In this document: piece after piece, positions 33,820 through 42,100 of the stretch
Layout: each line of letters opens with the position of its first letter
How positions within the stretch are numbered: the first letter of the stretch is position 1
NCBI RefSeq assembly: GCF_039540195.1
Contig: NZ_BAABEO010000023.1
Location: forward strand, 1-64,000
DNA: 64,000 nt
Source: Zafaria ginkgonis
GTDB lineage: Bacteria > Actinomycetota > Actinomycetes > Actinomycetales > Micrococcaceae
Reading direction: 5' to 3'
Notes under the pieces: generated by a model
What the model was told of the DNA's origin: nothing
The model's input: the letters and a program-made list of their open reading frames with translations, nothing else
Databases searched by the model: none
Position numbers and translations under genes: made by a program

Positions 33820-35685
33820 CTACTGGCCGCGGCGCAGGTGGCGCATCTGCGAACGGGGGGTCAGCAGGTCGCCGAAGGTATCCTCGCCGCGGACCTCCGG
33901 CGCCGGCCCGTCCGTGGGGGCGAACTGTCCCTCGTAGCCGTATGCCCCGTCCTCCACGACCGGGATCTGTGACGTGGCTGCCCCGTAGGAGCCGCCGGCC
34001 GGCACCGCAGCGGCGACGGGCGCGGCGACGCTGGGTCGCGGATCCAGGTCCGGGGCCTGGACCGGCACCTTCCCGTCGGTCCGTCGGCTCGGAGCCTTCT
34101 GTGCGGCGGGCTCTTCGGACTGGGGGAGCTGGGCAGCCCTGGAGAGCTTGGCGGCCCTGCCGGCCTTGGAGGCCTTGGCCGGCTTGGGGGCCTCCTCGGA
34201 GGTGTAGTAGTACTGGCCGTAGTAGCCGTACTGGGAAGCACCCGCGCCCCGGGTGGGGACCTGGTTCAGGATCGTGCCGAGGATCCGGCCCTCGACGCGG
34301 CGGAGGTTGTCCAACGCCCGGCCCAGTTCGTCGACCGTGGTGGAGCCGGCCTTGATCGCCACCAGGGCGCCGTCGCCGATCTTGGCCAGGATGGCGGCGT
34401 CGGTGACGGGCAGCAGCGGAGGAGCGTCGATCAGCACCACGGCATCGCGGGAGAGGTCCGCCAGCAGGGAGCGCATGGCCTTGGAGCCGAGCAGTTCGCT
34501 GGGGTTCGGGGGGATGCGGCCGGCGCCGAGCAGGAACAGGTCCGGGACGGGTCCGTACGGCTGGAGGACATCGTCGATGTCGGCTCCGCCGCTGAGGACA
34601 TCGGTCAGGCCCGCGCCAGAGGGCAGCCCGAAGAGTTCGGTGAGGACCGGGCGGCGAAGGTCCCCGTCGATCAGGACGGTGCGGCGACCGGTGGCGGCGA
34701 TCGCGACGGCCAGGTTGGACGTCACGGAGGACTTGCCCTCGCCCGGGACGGAGGACGTCACGGCGATCACCCGCGGCGGATTGTCCACGTCCGTGTAGGA
34801 GAGGTTGGTGCGCAGTTCGCGCAGGGCCTCGGTGAAGGCGTGCGATTCCCGGTCCGCATGGTCGGTGCCGCCGGTTTCGACAACGCTGCGGCCGGCCGTC
34901 AGGCGCGAATCTAGCGGAATGGTTCCCACGACGGTGGCACCGAGCCGTTCGATCGCTTCCACCGACCGGATGCGACGGTCCAGATGGTTGCGCAGCAGGG
35001 CATAGCCCAGGCCCAAGGCCAGGCCGACCACGCCGCCCAGGGCCAGCGCCAGCTTGGTGTTCGGAGAGACGGGCGCCGTCGGAAGCACGGCCCTGCCGAG
35101 GGGAGCGATCTGGACGGCGGGCTCGGCCGAGGAGGCCTTGGAGCCGGAAGGGGCAACCGATTCGATTTCGGCCGCCTGCTCCGCCAGGGCCGCCACCCAT
35201 GCGTTGGCCAGGTCCTGGGCCGTTTCGGGGTCGGTGGAGGTCGCATCGATGCGGATTTCCGCGGTGTTGGTGGGGACCGCGACGCTGACGTTGTCCAGCA
35301 GGGCATTTGCGTCCGTGGAAAGGTCCAATTCCTCGATCACGCGCTTGGCCACCGGAACGGTGAGGGCGATGCTCTTGTAGCTGGTGGCCTTGGACTTGGC
35401 CAGGTTGTCGCCGGCCAGGGCCATGGTGATGTTTTCACCGCCGGCTGCCACGACGAGCCCGGAAGACGAGGCCTGGTAGATGCGCGGCTGCAGGAGTGTC
35501 CAGGCGAAAGCCAGCAGCACCGTGCTCAGCAGGATGGCGACAATGCCGCGCCAGTAGTGCCGGACTACGGACAGGTATTGCCGGAGATCGGGACCGTCGT
35601 GGCTCCCGTTTACGTCGCTTGATTCCAAGATGCTGTCCCCCATGGGCTCTTCGGCCTGATTCATCGCGTGCTTAGACTGACTCAT
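33820..35685 (-). CDS. Polysaccharide co-polymerase / tyrosine autokinase (Wzz-BY-kinase fusion)
   Basis: A 621-residue protein. The Wzz-type N-terminal part has two membrane helices (about 48-66 and 210-230) around an extracytoplasmic helical region, then a cytoplasmic BY-kinase: Walker A PGEGKSS (Lys318), Walker A' VLIDGDLRRP, Walker B VVLIDAPPL. A Tyr cluster (GYYGQYYY, about 484-491) is the likely autophosphorylation site, followed by a long Lys/Ala/Pro-rich tail. Such proteins set polymer chain length and export. Start codons at 35685, 35664 and 35643 are all in frame with weak ribosome sites; the longest is reported. It lies tail to tail with the cognate-looking phosphatase. Confidence 0.9.
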   Translation of the reverse strand: MSQSKHAMNQAEEPMGDSILESSDVNGSHDGPDLRQYLSVVRHYWRGIVAILLSTVLLAFAWTLLQPRIYQASSSGLVVAAGGENITMALAGDNLAKSKATSYKSIALTVPVAKRVIEELDLSTDANALLDNVSVAVPTNTAEIRIDATSTDPETAQDLANAWVAALAEQAAEIESVAPSGSKASSAEPAVQIAPLGRAVLPTAPVSPNTKLALALGGVVGLALGLGYALLRNHLDRRIRSVEAIERLGATVVGTIPLDSRLTAGRSVVETGGTDHADRESHAFTEALRELRTNLSYTDVDNPPRVIAVTSSVPGEGKSSVTSNLAVAIAATGRRTVLIDGDLRRPVLTELFGLPSGAGLTDVLSGGADIDDVLQPYGPVPDLFLLGAGRIPPNPSELLGSKAMRSLLADLSRDAVVLIDAPPLLPVTDAAILAKIGDGALVAIKAGSTTVDELGRALDNLRRVEGRILGTILNQVPTRGAGASQYGYYGQYYYTSEEAPKPAKASKAGRAAKLSRAAQLPQSEEPAAQKAPSRRTDGKVPVQAPDLDPRPSVAAPVAAAVPAGGSYGAATSQIPVVEDGAYGYEGQFAPTDGPAPEVRGEDTFGDLLTPRSQMRHLRRGQ

Positions 35686-35803
35686 TTTAGCTTAGGAGCA
35701 AGGTGTTACTGATCGTGTAAAGAAACCGGCGCGGCAAGTCCTCGAGCGCGCGGAGCCGTCGGCCGGCAGGGGTGCCGTGGGCCCGGCCCCGCGGCGCGGC
35801 TGG

Positions 35804-35809
35804 TATAGT
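35804..35809 (+). promoter_or_regulatory. -10 element of the rplY promoter
   Basis: TATAGT within TGGTATAGT, an extended -10, about 157 bases before the rplY start. No -35 is recognisable. The 150-base leader between it and rplY carries no ORF I can support. Confidence 0.55.
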
Positions 35810-35965
35810 TGTCCGCAGTGCCCAGGCGAGGGAGCGAATGCGACTCCGTGATCGACGAGGCTAGACGCCCAACAAAGCGCCCATTCCTTCCGGAACGCGT
35901 GCGGCATCTAGGCCCGGAATTCCTGGCCCGGGCAGACCGCAAACCACGCTTCCCAAGGAGACACC

Positions 35966-36250
35966 ATGTCGACCAAGATCGCCGCCGAACTTCGCTCCGA
36001 CTTCGGCAAGGGCGCTGCCCGCCAGGCCCGCCGCGACGAGAAGATCCCCGCCGTCATCTACGGCCAGGGCTCCGAGCCGGTCCACGTCCTGCTGCCGGCC
36101 CGCGAGACCACCCTCATCCTTCGTGGCAAGGCTGCCGCCGAGCTGGTCCTGGACATCGAGGGCACCGAGCGCAAGGTCGTCGTCAAGGACATCCAGCGCG
36201 ACCCGCTGAAGCAGATCATCGAGCACCTCGACCTGCTGCTCGCCGCGTAA
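35966..36250 (+). CDS. rplY: 50S ribosomal protein L25, short form lacking the CTC/TL5 C-terminal domain
   Basis: A 94-residue 5S-rRNA-binding protein. The N-terminal L25 domain is complete (FGKGAARQARR, KIPAVIYGQG, VVVKDIQRDPLKQIIEHLDLL) with a strong AAGGAGAC ribosome site. It then ends with LAA and TAA. Actinobacterial L25/Ctc proteins normally go on for another ~100 residues (TL5 domain), so this copy is like the 94-residue E. coli protein. Just past the break, a shifted frame reads PRKVD, reminiscent of the start of the missing domain, which suggests a deletion joined almost directly to pth, 18 bases on. The rplY-pth order is the usual one. Confidence 0.93.
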   Translation: MSTKIAAELRSDFGKGAARQARRDEKIPAVIYGQGSEPVHVLLPARETTLILRGKAAAELVLDIEGTERKVVVKDIQRDPLKQIIEHLDLLLAA

Positions 36251-36268
36251 GGTCGACAGACCGCTCGC

Positions 36269-36862
36269 ATGGCAAGTGATACCTGGCTCGTGGCCGGGCT
36301 CGGAAACCCCGGGCCCGGCTACGCGCACAATAGGCACAATGTGGGCCAGATGGTCCTCGACGAGATGGCCGTACGCATCGGCGGCGGTTCGTTCAAGGCG
36401 CACAAGTCCCGTGCCCAAGTGCTGGAGGGACGGCTGGGCATCGGCGGACCGCGGGTGGTCCTGGCCAAGCCCATGACGTACATGAACCTCTCCGGTGGCC
36501 CGGTGTCTTCGCTCGCCAAGTTCTTCGGGATCGAACCCGACCATGTCGTGGCGATCCACGACGAGATCGACATCCCGTTCAACACGATCAAGCTGAAGAT
36601 CGGCGGCGGCGAAGGCGGCCACAACGGGCTGCGGGACATTTCGAAGGCCCTCGCCACGAAGGACTACTACCGGGTGCGCGTGGGCGTGGGCCGGCCGCCG
36701 GGCCGGATGGACACGGCGGACTATGTCCTGCGCGACTTCGGCACCACGGAGAAAAAGGACCTGCCGTTCCTGATCGGCGATGCCGCGGATGCGGCGGAAC
36801 TGTTGATCCGGGAAGGGCTGCTGGTGGCCCAGCAAAAGTTCCACGGGGCTTCTCCGGCGTAG
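36269..36862 (+). CDS. pth: Peptidyl-tRNA hydrolase
   Basis: A 197-residue Pth enzyme that releases tRNA from prematurely dropped peptidyl-tRNA. The N-terminal LGNPGPGYAHNRHN motif contains the catalytic His23, and Asp98 sits in AIHDEID; KPMTYMNLSG and GGGEGGHNGLRDI complete the family set. The length is normal. The start lies 18 bases after the shortened rplY gene with no strong ribosome site, so translation may depend on rplY. In related genomes pth is followed closely by housekeeping genes such as sufS; here the 20-kb surface locus intervenes. Confidence 0.96.
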   Translation: MASDTWLVAGLGNPGPGYAHNRHNVGQMVLDEMAVRIGGGSFKAHKSRAQVLEGRLGIGGPRVVLAKPMTYMNLSGGPVSSLAKFFGIEPDHVVAIHDEIDIPFNTIKLKIGGGEGGHNGLRDISKALATKDYYRVRVGVGRPPGRMDTADYVLRDFGTTEKKDLPFLIGDAADAAELLIREGLLVAQQKFHGASPA

Positions 36863-37236
36863 CCCGCGCCGAAACCCCCGGCCGGGTCGGCGGGCCGACC
36901 GGACACCGCGCAGGCGCACCGCCCATGTGGCCCTCCACGGACGGCCCTGCGCGGATGGCCCTTAGCAATGCGAACCTTTACAAGCGTTTGACGTAGGATC
37001 GTGCCACGCCCTGACAGGCCCCTTGAACCGGGGGGCCGGCAGCGGGAGGCCCCTGAGACTGGGCCATCCCCCATCCCGCTGCCGGCTCCCTTTTCCATTT
37101 AAGGCCCCGTTCCCCGCACCACCCGTGCGCATCGAGTGGGTCCCGCCCCGCGCCCCACGTGTTTTCCCTCCACATGCGGGTAGGGCAGCCGCCCCGGCAC
37201 GTGTCAAAGCCCGGTGATAACCGTTGCACCCACGCG
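36863..37236 (+). other. Intergenic region with hairpins between pth and the polysaccharide locus
   Basis: No supported ORF. Elements seen: a ggtcgg/ccgacc hairpin (36885-36900), a ccgcgcagg/cctgcgcgg outer stem (36906-36954) enclosing a small gtgg/ccac hairpin, and the large stem described separately. Together with the promoter at 37237 this is the left boundary of the surface locus. Confidence 0.6.
37031..37090 (+). terminator. Large terminator-like hairpin after pth
   Basis: Arms 37031-37047 and 37074-37090 pair over 17 positions with one mismatch, enclose a nested ggccc/gggcc stem, and are followed by ttttcc. It could end pth transcripts before the next promoter. Confidence 0.55.
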
Positions 37237-37265
37237 TTTACCGCCCGTTAAGCGGTCCGTAGGAT
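37237..37265 (+). promoter_or_regulatory. Promoter of the CDP-alcohol phosphotransferase / propeller operon
   Basis: TTTACC (37237-37242) and TAGGAT (37260-37265) with a 17-base spacer, 100 bases before the leader ORF. TAGGAT also occurs at 36994, but with poor -35 spacing. Confidence 0.6.
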
Positions 37266-37364
37266 GCCCGAGTCGGGACCCCGGACGGTTCCGGCGGATC
37301 GGCCCGCAGCAACGAAAAACCGCCCGTCGGCGGGTGCGGGCGCAGCTTGATGAGGGGGGACATC

Positions 37365-37490
37365 ATGGCAAGCCATATCCGGACGTGCCCATCCATCGTG
37401 GATGGCACGTCATCGATGGCGTCGGCAGGATTCCTGCAACGACGCGTGGGCCCACGGGCCCACACACGGGTCCTGCGGGGCTCACCGTGA
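37365..37490 (+). CDS. 41-residue leader peptide upstream of the CDP-alcohol phosphotransferase
   Basis: A short Arg/Ser-rich ORF (MASHIRTCPSIVDG at its start) with a strong ribosome site (GAGGGGGGACATC before the ATG). Its TGA overlaps the GTG of the phosphotransferase gene (37487-37490). A gtgggcc/ggcccac hairpin (37446-37463) inside it ends 23 bases before that GTG. The layout matches the leader ORF at 27047-27121 although the peptides share no obvious sequence. A translational-coupling or attenuation role is inferred. Confidence 0.5.
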   Translation: MASHIRTCPSIVDGTSSMASAGFLQRRVGPRAHTRVLRGSP

Positions 37491-38305
37491 GCGCGGACGT
37501 GGGGACCGGGGGACCGGCCACGGGTCTCGGTTACCGGGAGACGGTCCGCATCCTGGCCCAGGCGCAAAAGGGCGTCGCGCCCGGCGCTCCGGCCTACTCC
37601 GTTCTGGTCAACCGCCGTGCCGGCCGCTACCTGGCGGCTGGGGCGTTCCGTGCGGGGCTGAGCCCCAACGCAGTCAGCGTGGTCAGCGCCTGCTTCACGT
37701 TTTCCGGCATCGCCCTGCTGGCCTTCGCGCCGGCGTCGCCGTGGCTGGGGGCGGTCATCTGGCTGGTGCTGGCGGTTGGTTACGCCTTCGACTCGGCGGA
37801 CGGGCAGGTGGCCCGCCTGCGCGGCGGCGGCTCGCCCGCGGGGGAGTGGCTGGACCACGTCTTCGACAGCGCCAAGATCACGTCGCTGCACCTGGCGGTG
37901 CTCATCTGCGCGCACCGCAGCTTCGGACTGGAGGACCCCGCCTGGCTGCTGGTTCCGATCGGGTACTGCCTGGTTGCCGCGGTGGCCTTCTTCACCATGA
38001 TCCTGACCGAACAGTTGCGCACCACGCATGCGCTGCGGACCGGCGGCAGCCAGCCCAGGACTCCCGGCACGCGCCTGAAGTCCCTGCTTCTGCTGCCCAC
38101 CGACTACGGGATCTTCTGTTTCCTGTTCCTGTTCCTGGGCGCTCCGGCGCTGTTCATGCCGCTCTACACCCTGTTCTTCGCGGCCAACCTGTTGCACCTT
38201 GCGCTGGCCCTGGGCAAGTGGTTCCGGGAGCTGGGCCGGCTGGCCCCGCCCGCTCCGGGACGGCCGGCGGCCAACGCACTTTCCGGAGGTAACCATGTCG
38301 GATGA
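37487..38305 (+). CDS. CDP-alcohol phosphatidyltransferase family membrane protein
   Basis: A 272-residue enzyme with about six membrane helices. The full CDP-alcohol phosphotransferase signature (DxxDGxxARx8Gx3Dx3D) begins at Asp102 and ends at Asp127 with every conserved residue present. The family transfers an alcohol phosphate from a CDP-alcohol onto an acceptor, usually in lipid synthesis. Within this locus the donor could be CDP-glycerol made by the TagD-like protein, but a CDP-diacylglycerol donor is equally possible. The GTG start overlaps the leader ORF stop. The next gene begins 11 bases before this one ends. Confidence 0.9.
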   Translation: MSADVGTGGPATGLGYRETVRILAQAQKGVAPGAPAYSVLVNRRAGRYLAAGAFRAGLSPNAVSVVSACFTFSGIALLAFAPASPWLGAVIWLVLAVGYAFDSADGQVARLRGGGSPAGEWLDHVFDSAKITSLHLAVLICAHRSFGLEDPAWLLVPIGYCLVAAVAFFTMILTEQLRTTHALRTGGSQPRTPGTRLKSLLLLPTDYGIFCFLFLFLGAPALFMPLYTLFFAANLLHLALALGKWFRELGRLAPPAPGRPAANALSGGNHVG

Positions 38306-39140
38306 CACCACAACCCCCAAGCGGGGGAAGCGAACGGCCCGGTCCAGTTCCACCGAGTCCGGTTCCACTTCGCCCGTGGTCCGGAGGCGCGCCGCCACCG
38401 CGACGGCGCTGGCGGCGGTCGCTGCCCTCGCCGTCGGGCTGGCTGGCTACGCGCTGTCCACCCCGCCGCGCGGCGCGGACGATGCGGCCCGGGCCGCGGC
38501 CCAAGGGGCGGCCGAAACCCCGGGAGGCGGCGAGGAAAGCCCGTCGGCGGTCGAGACGCCGTCCGATTCCCCCGCCGAAGCCACCGCGGAGCCCACCGAG
38601 GACGACGCCGACGCAGGCGCCAAGGAGGACGCCGAAAAGGACGCGGCGAAGGAGGCCGACGCCAGCCAACCCACCGGATCCCCGGACGCACCCGGCGTCG
38701 CTCCCGACGCCCGCTTGGCCGAAACCGAGCAGCCGGTCGCCGACCCGGTCGCGTTCGGTAAGAAGGCCACCGCGGGATCGTTCGAGGTTTCGGTCTCGAA
38801 GCTGGAGGCGATCGAAGGCAAGGCCGAGGGCATCGGCGAAGTGGCAGGACCGGCGATCCGGTTCGTGGTGACCGTACGGAACACCTCGGACACCGAGCTG
38901 AGCCTGGACGCCGCGGTGGTCACCGCCGAGTACGGCAAGGACGCCGTCCCGGCCACCGAGCTGAGCCAGTCCGGAGCGAAGGGCTTCCCCGCCACCGTCG
39001 CGGCAGGCAAGGACGCCTCCGGGACCTTCGTGTTCCAAGTTCCGACGAAGGAGCGCGGCAGCGTCCGCATCCTCGTCAACCAATCAGCAAGCGAGAAAGT
39101 CGCCGCCTTTGAGGGCGCGGCTCCCACCGGGAAGGGATGA
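38295..39140 (+). CDS. Membrane-anchored protein with acidic linker and C-terminal DUF4352-like domain
   Basis: A 281-residue protein, not clearly recognised. A Ser/Thr/Lys-rich cytoplasmic N-terminus of about 35 residues precedes one membrane helix (about 36-56), then a long Ala/Glu/Asp-rich low-complexity spacer (about 60-150), and a compact beta-rich domain (about 155-275; IRFVVTVRNTSD, FVFQVPTKE) resembling DUF4352/telomeric-repeat-like immunoglobulin folds of secreted proteins. GGAGGTAACC precedes the ATG. The start overlaps the phosphotransferase gene and the propeller gene follows after three bases, so it belongs to the operon. It may be a surface anchor or chaperone; no function is assigned. 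Confidence 0.8.
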   Translation: MSDDTTTPKRGKRTARSSSTESGSTSPVVRRRAATATALAAVAALAVGLAGYALSTPPRGADDAARAAAQGAAETPGGGEESPSAVETPSDSPAEATAEPTEDDADAGAKEDAEKDAAKEADASQPTGSPDAPGVAPDARLAETEQPVADPVAFGKKATAGSFEVSVSKLEAIEGKAEGIGEVAGPAIRFVVTVRNTSDTELSLDAAVVTAEYGKDAVPATELSQSGAKGFPATVAAGKDASGTFVFQVPTKERGSVRILVNQSASEKVAAFEGAAPTGKG

Positions 39141-39143
39141 GAC

Positions 39144-42100
39144 ATGCATCCGATACGCAACCGTTTCACCGCCATTGCAGCTTCCGCCATCCTCTCCGGT
39201 TCCCTGGTGTTCGCTGCCGGGTCGCCGGCGGTCGCGGACACGGCACCCGTCAATCCGGCGGACCCGCTGACCCCGACCACCGTCACCGCCGACGAGTTGC
39301 CCACGGCCCAGATCAATGGCGTGGCGTGGACCCAGGTGATCATCGGAAACACCGTGTATGTCGGCGGCGATTTCACCAGCGCCCGGCCGGCGGGTTCTCC
39401 CGCGGGAGTCAACGAGGTGGCGCGCGGGAACATCCTGGCCTACGACCTGCGCACCGGCCAACTGATCAATTCCTTCGCGCCGAGCTTCAACGCGCAGGTC
39501 ACCGCGCTGGCTGCGTCCCCGGACGGCTCCAAGCTGTACGTGGGTGGGCAGTTCACGTCGCTGAACGGGGCCACGGTCTGGCGCCTGGTGGCCCTGAACC
39601 CCACCACGGGGGCGCTGGACAGGAACTTCCTGCCCAAGCCCTCCGCCTCGGTGCGGGCCATCGCCGCCACCAATGACACCGTCTACTACGGCGGCGTGTT
39701 CGGAGCCGTGGGGTCGGTGGAGCGCCTGGGGCTGGCCGCCGCACGCGTCTCCGACGGGGCGTTGCTGGACTGGGCCCCGAAGGCCGAGGGCGGCCGGGTG
39801 AACGCGCTGACGTTGTCCCCGGACCGGACCAAGATCGCCGTCGGCGGCGCCTTCACCACCCTCAACGGCTCGAACCGGCCCGGCTACGGCCTGGGCGTGC
39901 TGGACACGGCCACGGGCACCCAATTCCCGCTGCCGGCCAACGAGTACGTGCGCAACGGCAGCAGCAACGGGTCCATCACTTCGCTCACCTCTGACGGGAC
40001 CAACTTCTACGCCACCGGCTACACCTTCGGCCGGTTCAGCACGCTGGAAGGAACGGTCTCGATCAAGTGGTCGGACCTGAACACCGAGTGGCTGGAGGAC
40101 TGCCACGGCGACTCCTACTCCGTGTACGCCGGCAACGCCGACCTGGTCTACATCGCCGGGCACCCGCACCACTGCGCCAACATCGGCGCCTTCCCGCAGG
40201 AACGGACGTGGGAGTTCCGCCGCGGCCTGGCCTTCAGCAAGAAGGTGGGGGGCACCATCACACGGGAGCTGTACGACTACACCAACTTCGAGGGCATGCC
40301 CCGTCCGGAACTGCAGCACTGGTACCCGGACATGAACGCCGGCACCATTACCGGCCAGGACCAGGGGCCCTGGTCCGTGACCGGCAGCGGAGACTACATC
40401 GCGATGGCCGGCGAGTTCACGATCGTCAACGGCCGGGCGCAGCAGGGCCTGGTGCGCTACACGACGCGGGAGAACGCCCCCAACAGTGAGGGCCCGCGGT
40501 TCAGCGGATCCCGGATCGTCCCGACGCTCTCCTCGCCGGAGCCCGGCACCGTACGGGTGCGCTGGCAGGCCAACTGGGACCGGGACAACGAGAACCTCAC
40601 CTACCGGGTGGTCCGGAACAGCAACACGGCCAATCCCGTCTACACCACCACCGCGGAATCCTCCTTCTGGTGGCGTCCGGGCATGAGCTTCACGGACACC
40701 GGCCTGGTCCCCGGGCAGGAATACCGGTACCGGATCTACGTCACCGATCCCCTGGGCAATCAGGCGGTCAGCGACTTCGCCACCATCACCGTCGCAACGG
40801 AGAGCCAGCCGGCCAGCACATACGCCGGCACTGTCACCGCCGACCAGCCCTCCAACTACTGGCGCTTCGGCGACGGCAGCGGGACGATCGGCCTCGACCG
40901 GGCCGGCAACGACGACCTGACCCTGAACACCGGGGTCACGCTGGGCGCCGCCGGCGCGGTGGCCGGCGACGGCGACACGGCGGCCACCTTCTCGGGATCC
41001 TCCACCGGCACCGCCAACATCACCTCGCGGGTCCAGCCGGCGGACACCTTCAGCACCGAGGCCTGGTTCCGGACCACCACCACGCGCGGCGGCAAGATCA
41101 TCGGCTACGGCAACTGGATCAACGGCACCGCCGACCTGATGGACCGCCACCTGTACATGAGCAACACCGGCACACTGTACTTCGGAGTCCGGCAGAGCGG
41201 CGTCCGCTCCACCGTCAACACCACCACCCGCTACAACGACGGCCAGTGGCACCACGCGGTGACCACGCTCGGCTCCAACGGCATGCAGCTGTTCGTCGAC
41301 GGGCAGCTGGTGGCCTCGCGCGCCGACGTGACCAAGGGCCTGGACGTCCTGGGTTACTGGAAGATCGGCGGCGACAGCATGAGCAGCTGGGGCGGGCGTC
41401 CGACCAGTTCCTACTTCGCCGGCGACATCGATGAAGTGGCCATCTACCCGAGCGTGCTCAGTGCCGCCCAGGTGCAGAACCACTACGTTGCCGGGACCAC
41501 CGGCGCGCCGATGAACGTGGCGCCGACCGCCTCCTTCACCGACACGGCCTCCGACCTGCAGGTTTCGGTGGACGGGTCCGGTTCCACGGATGCGGACGGC
41601 ACCATCGCCTCCTACGCCTGGGAGTTCGGTGACGGCGGCACGGCGACCGGTGCGACGGCGTCGCACACCTACGCGGAGGCCGGCACCTACACCGTGCGGC
41701 TGACCGTGACCGACGACGACGGCGAGGCGCGCAGCGTCACCCGCGACGTCACGGTCACCGCGGCACCGCCCAACCAGGAGCCCGCGGCGTCGTTCACCTC
41801 CTCGGCCGACGGCCTGGCGGTGTCGGTGGACGGGTCCGGCTCCTCGGACGCGGACGGCACCATCGCCTCCTACGCATGGGAGTTCGGTGACGGCGGCACG
41901 GCGACCGGTGCGACGGCGTCGCACACCTACGCGGCGGCCGGCACCTACACCGTGCGGCTGACCGTGACCGACGACGACGGCGCCACGCACAGCACCACCC
42001 GCGAGGCAACCGTCGAGGCGGGCCCGCTGGCCGCGGATGCGTTCGGGCGGACCGTAACCGGCGGCTGGGGCAGCGCCGAGACCGGCGGAGCCTGGAGCCG

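Noticed and set aside
35966..36268. L25 shortened by a simple sequencing frameshift
   Set aside because: Only 18 bases separate its stop from pth, so no single-base change could restore the ~100 missing residues; a deletion is required.
36977..36999. TTTACA plus TAGGAT as a promoter after pth
   Set aside because: The spacer is only 11 bases. The TTTACC / TAGGAT pair at 37237-37265 has the correct 17 bases and is nearer the operon.
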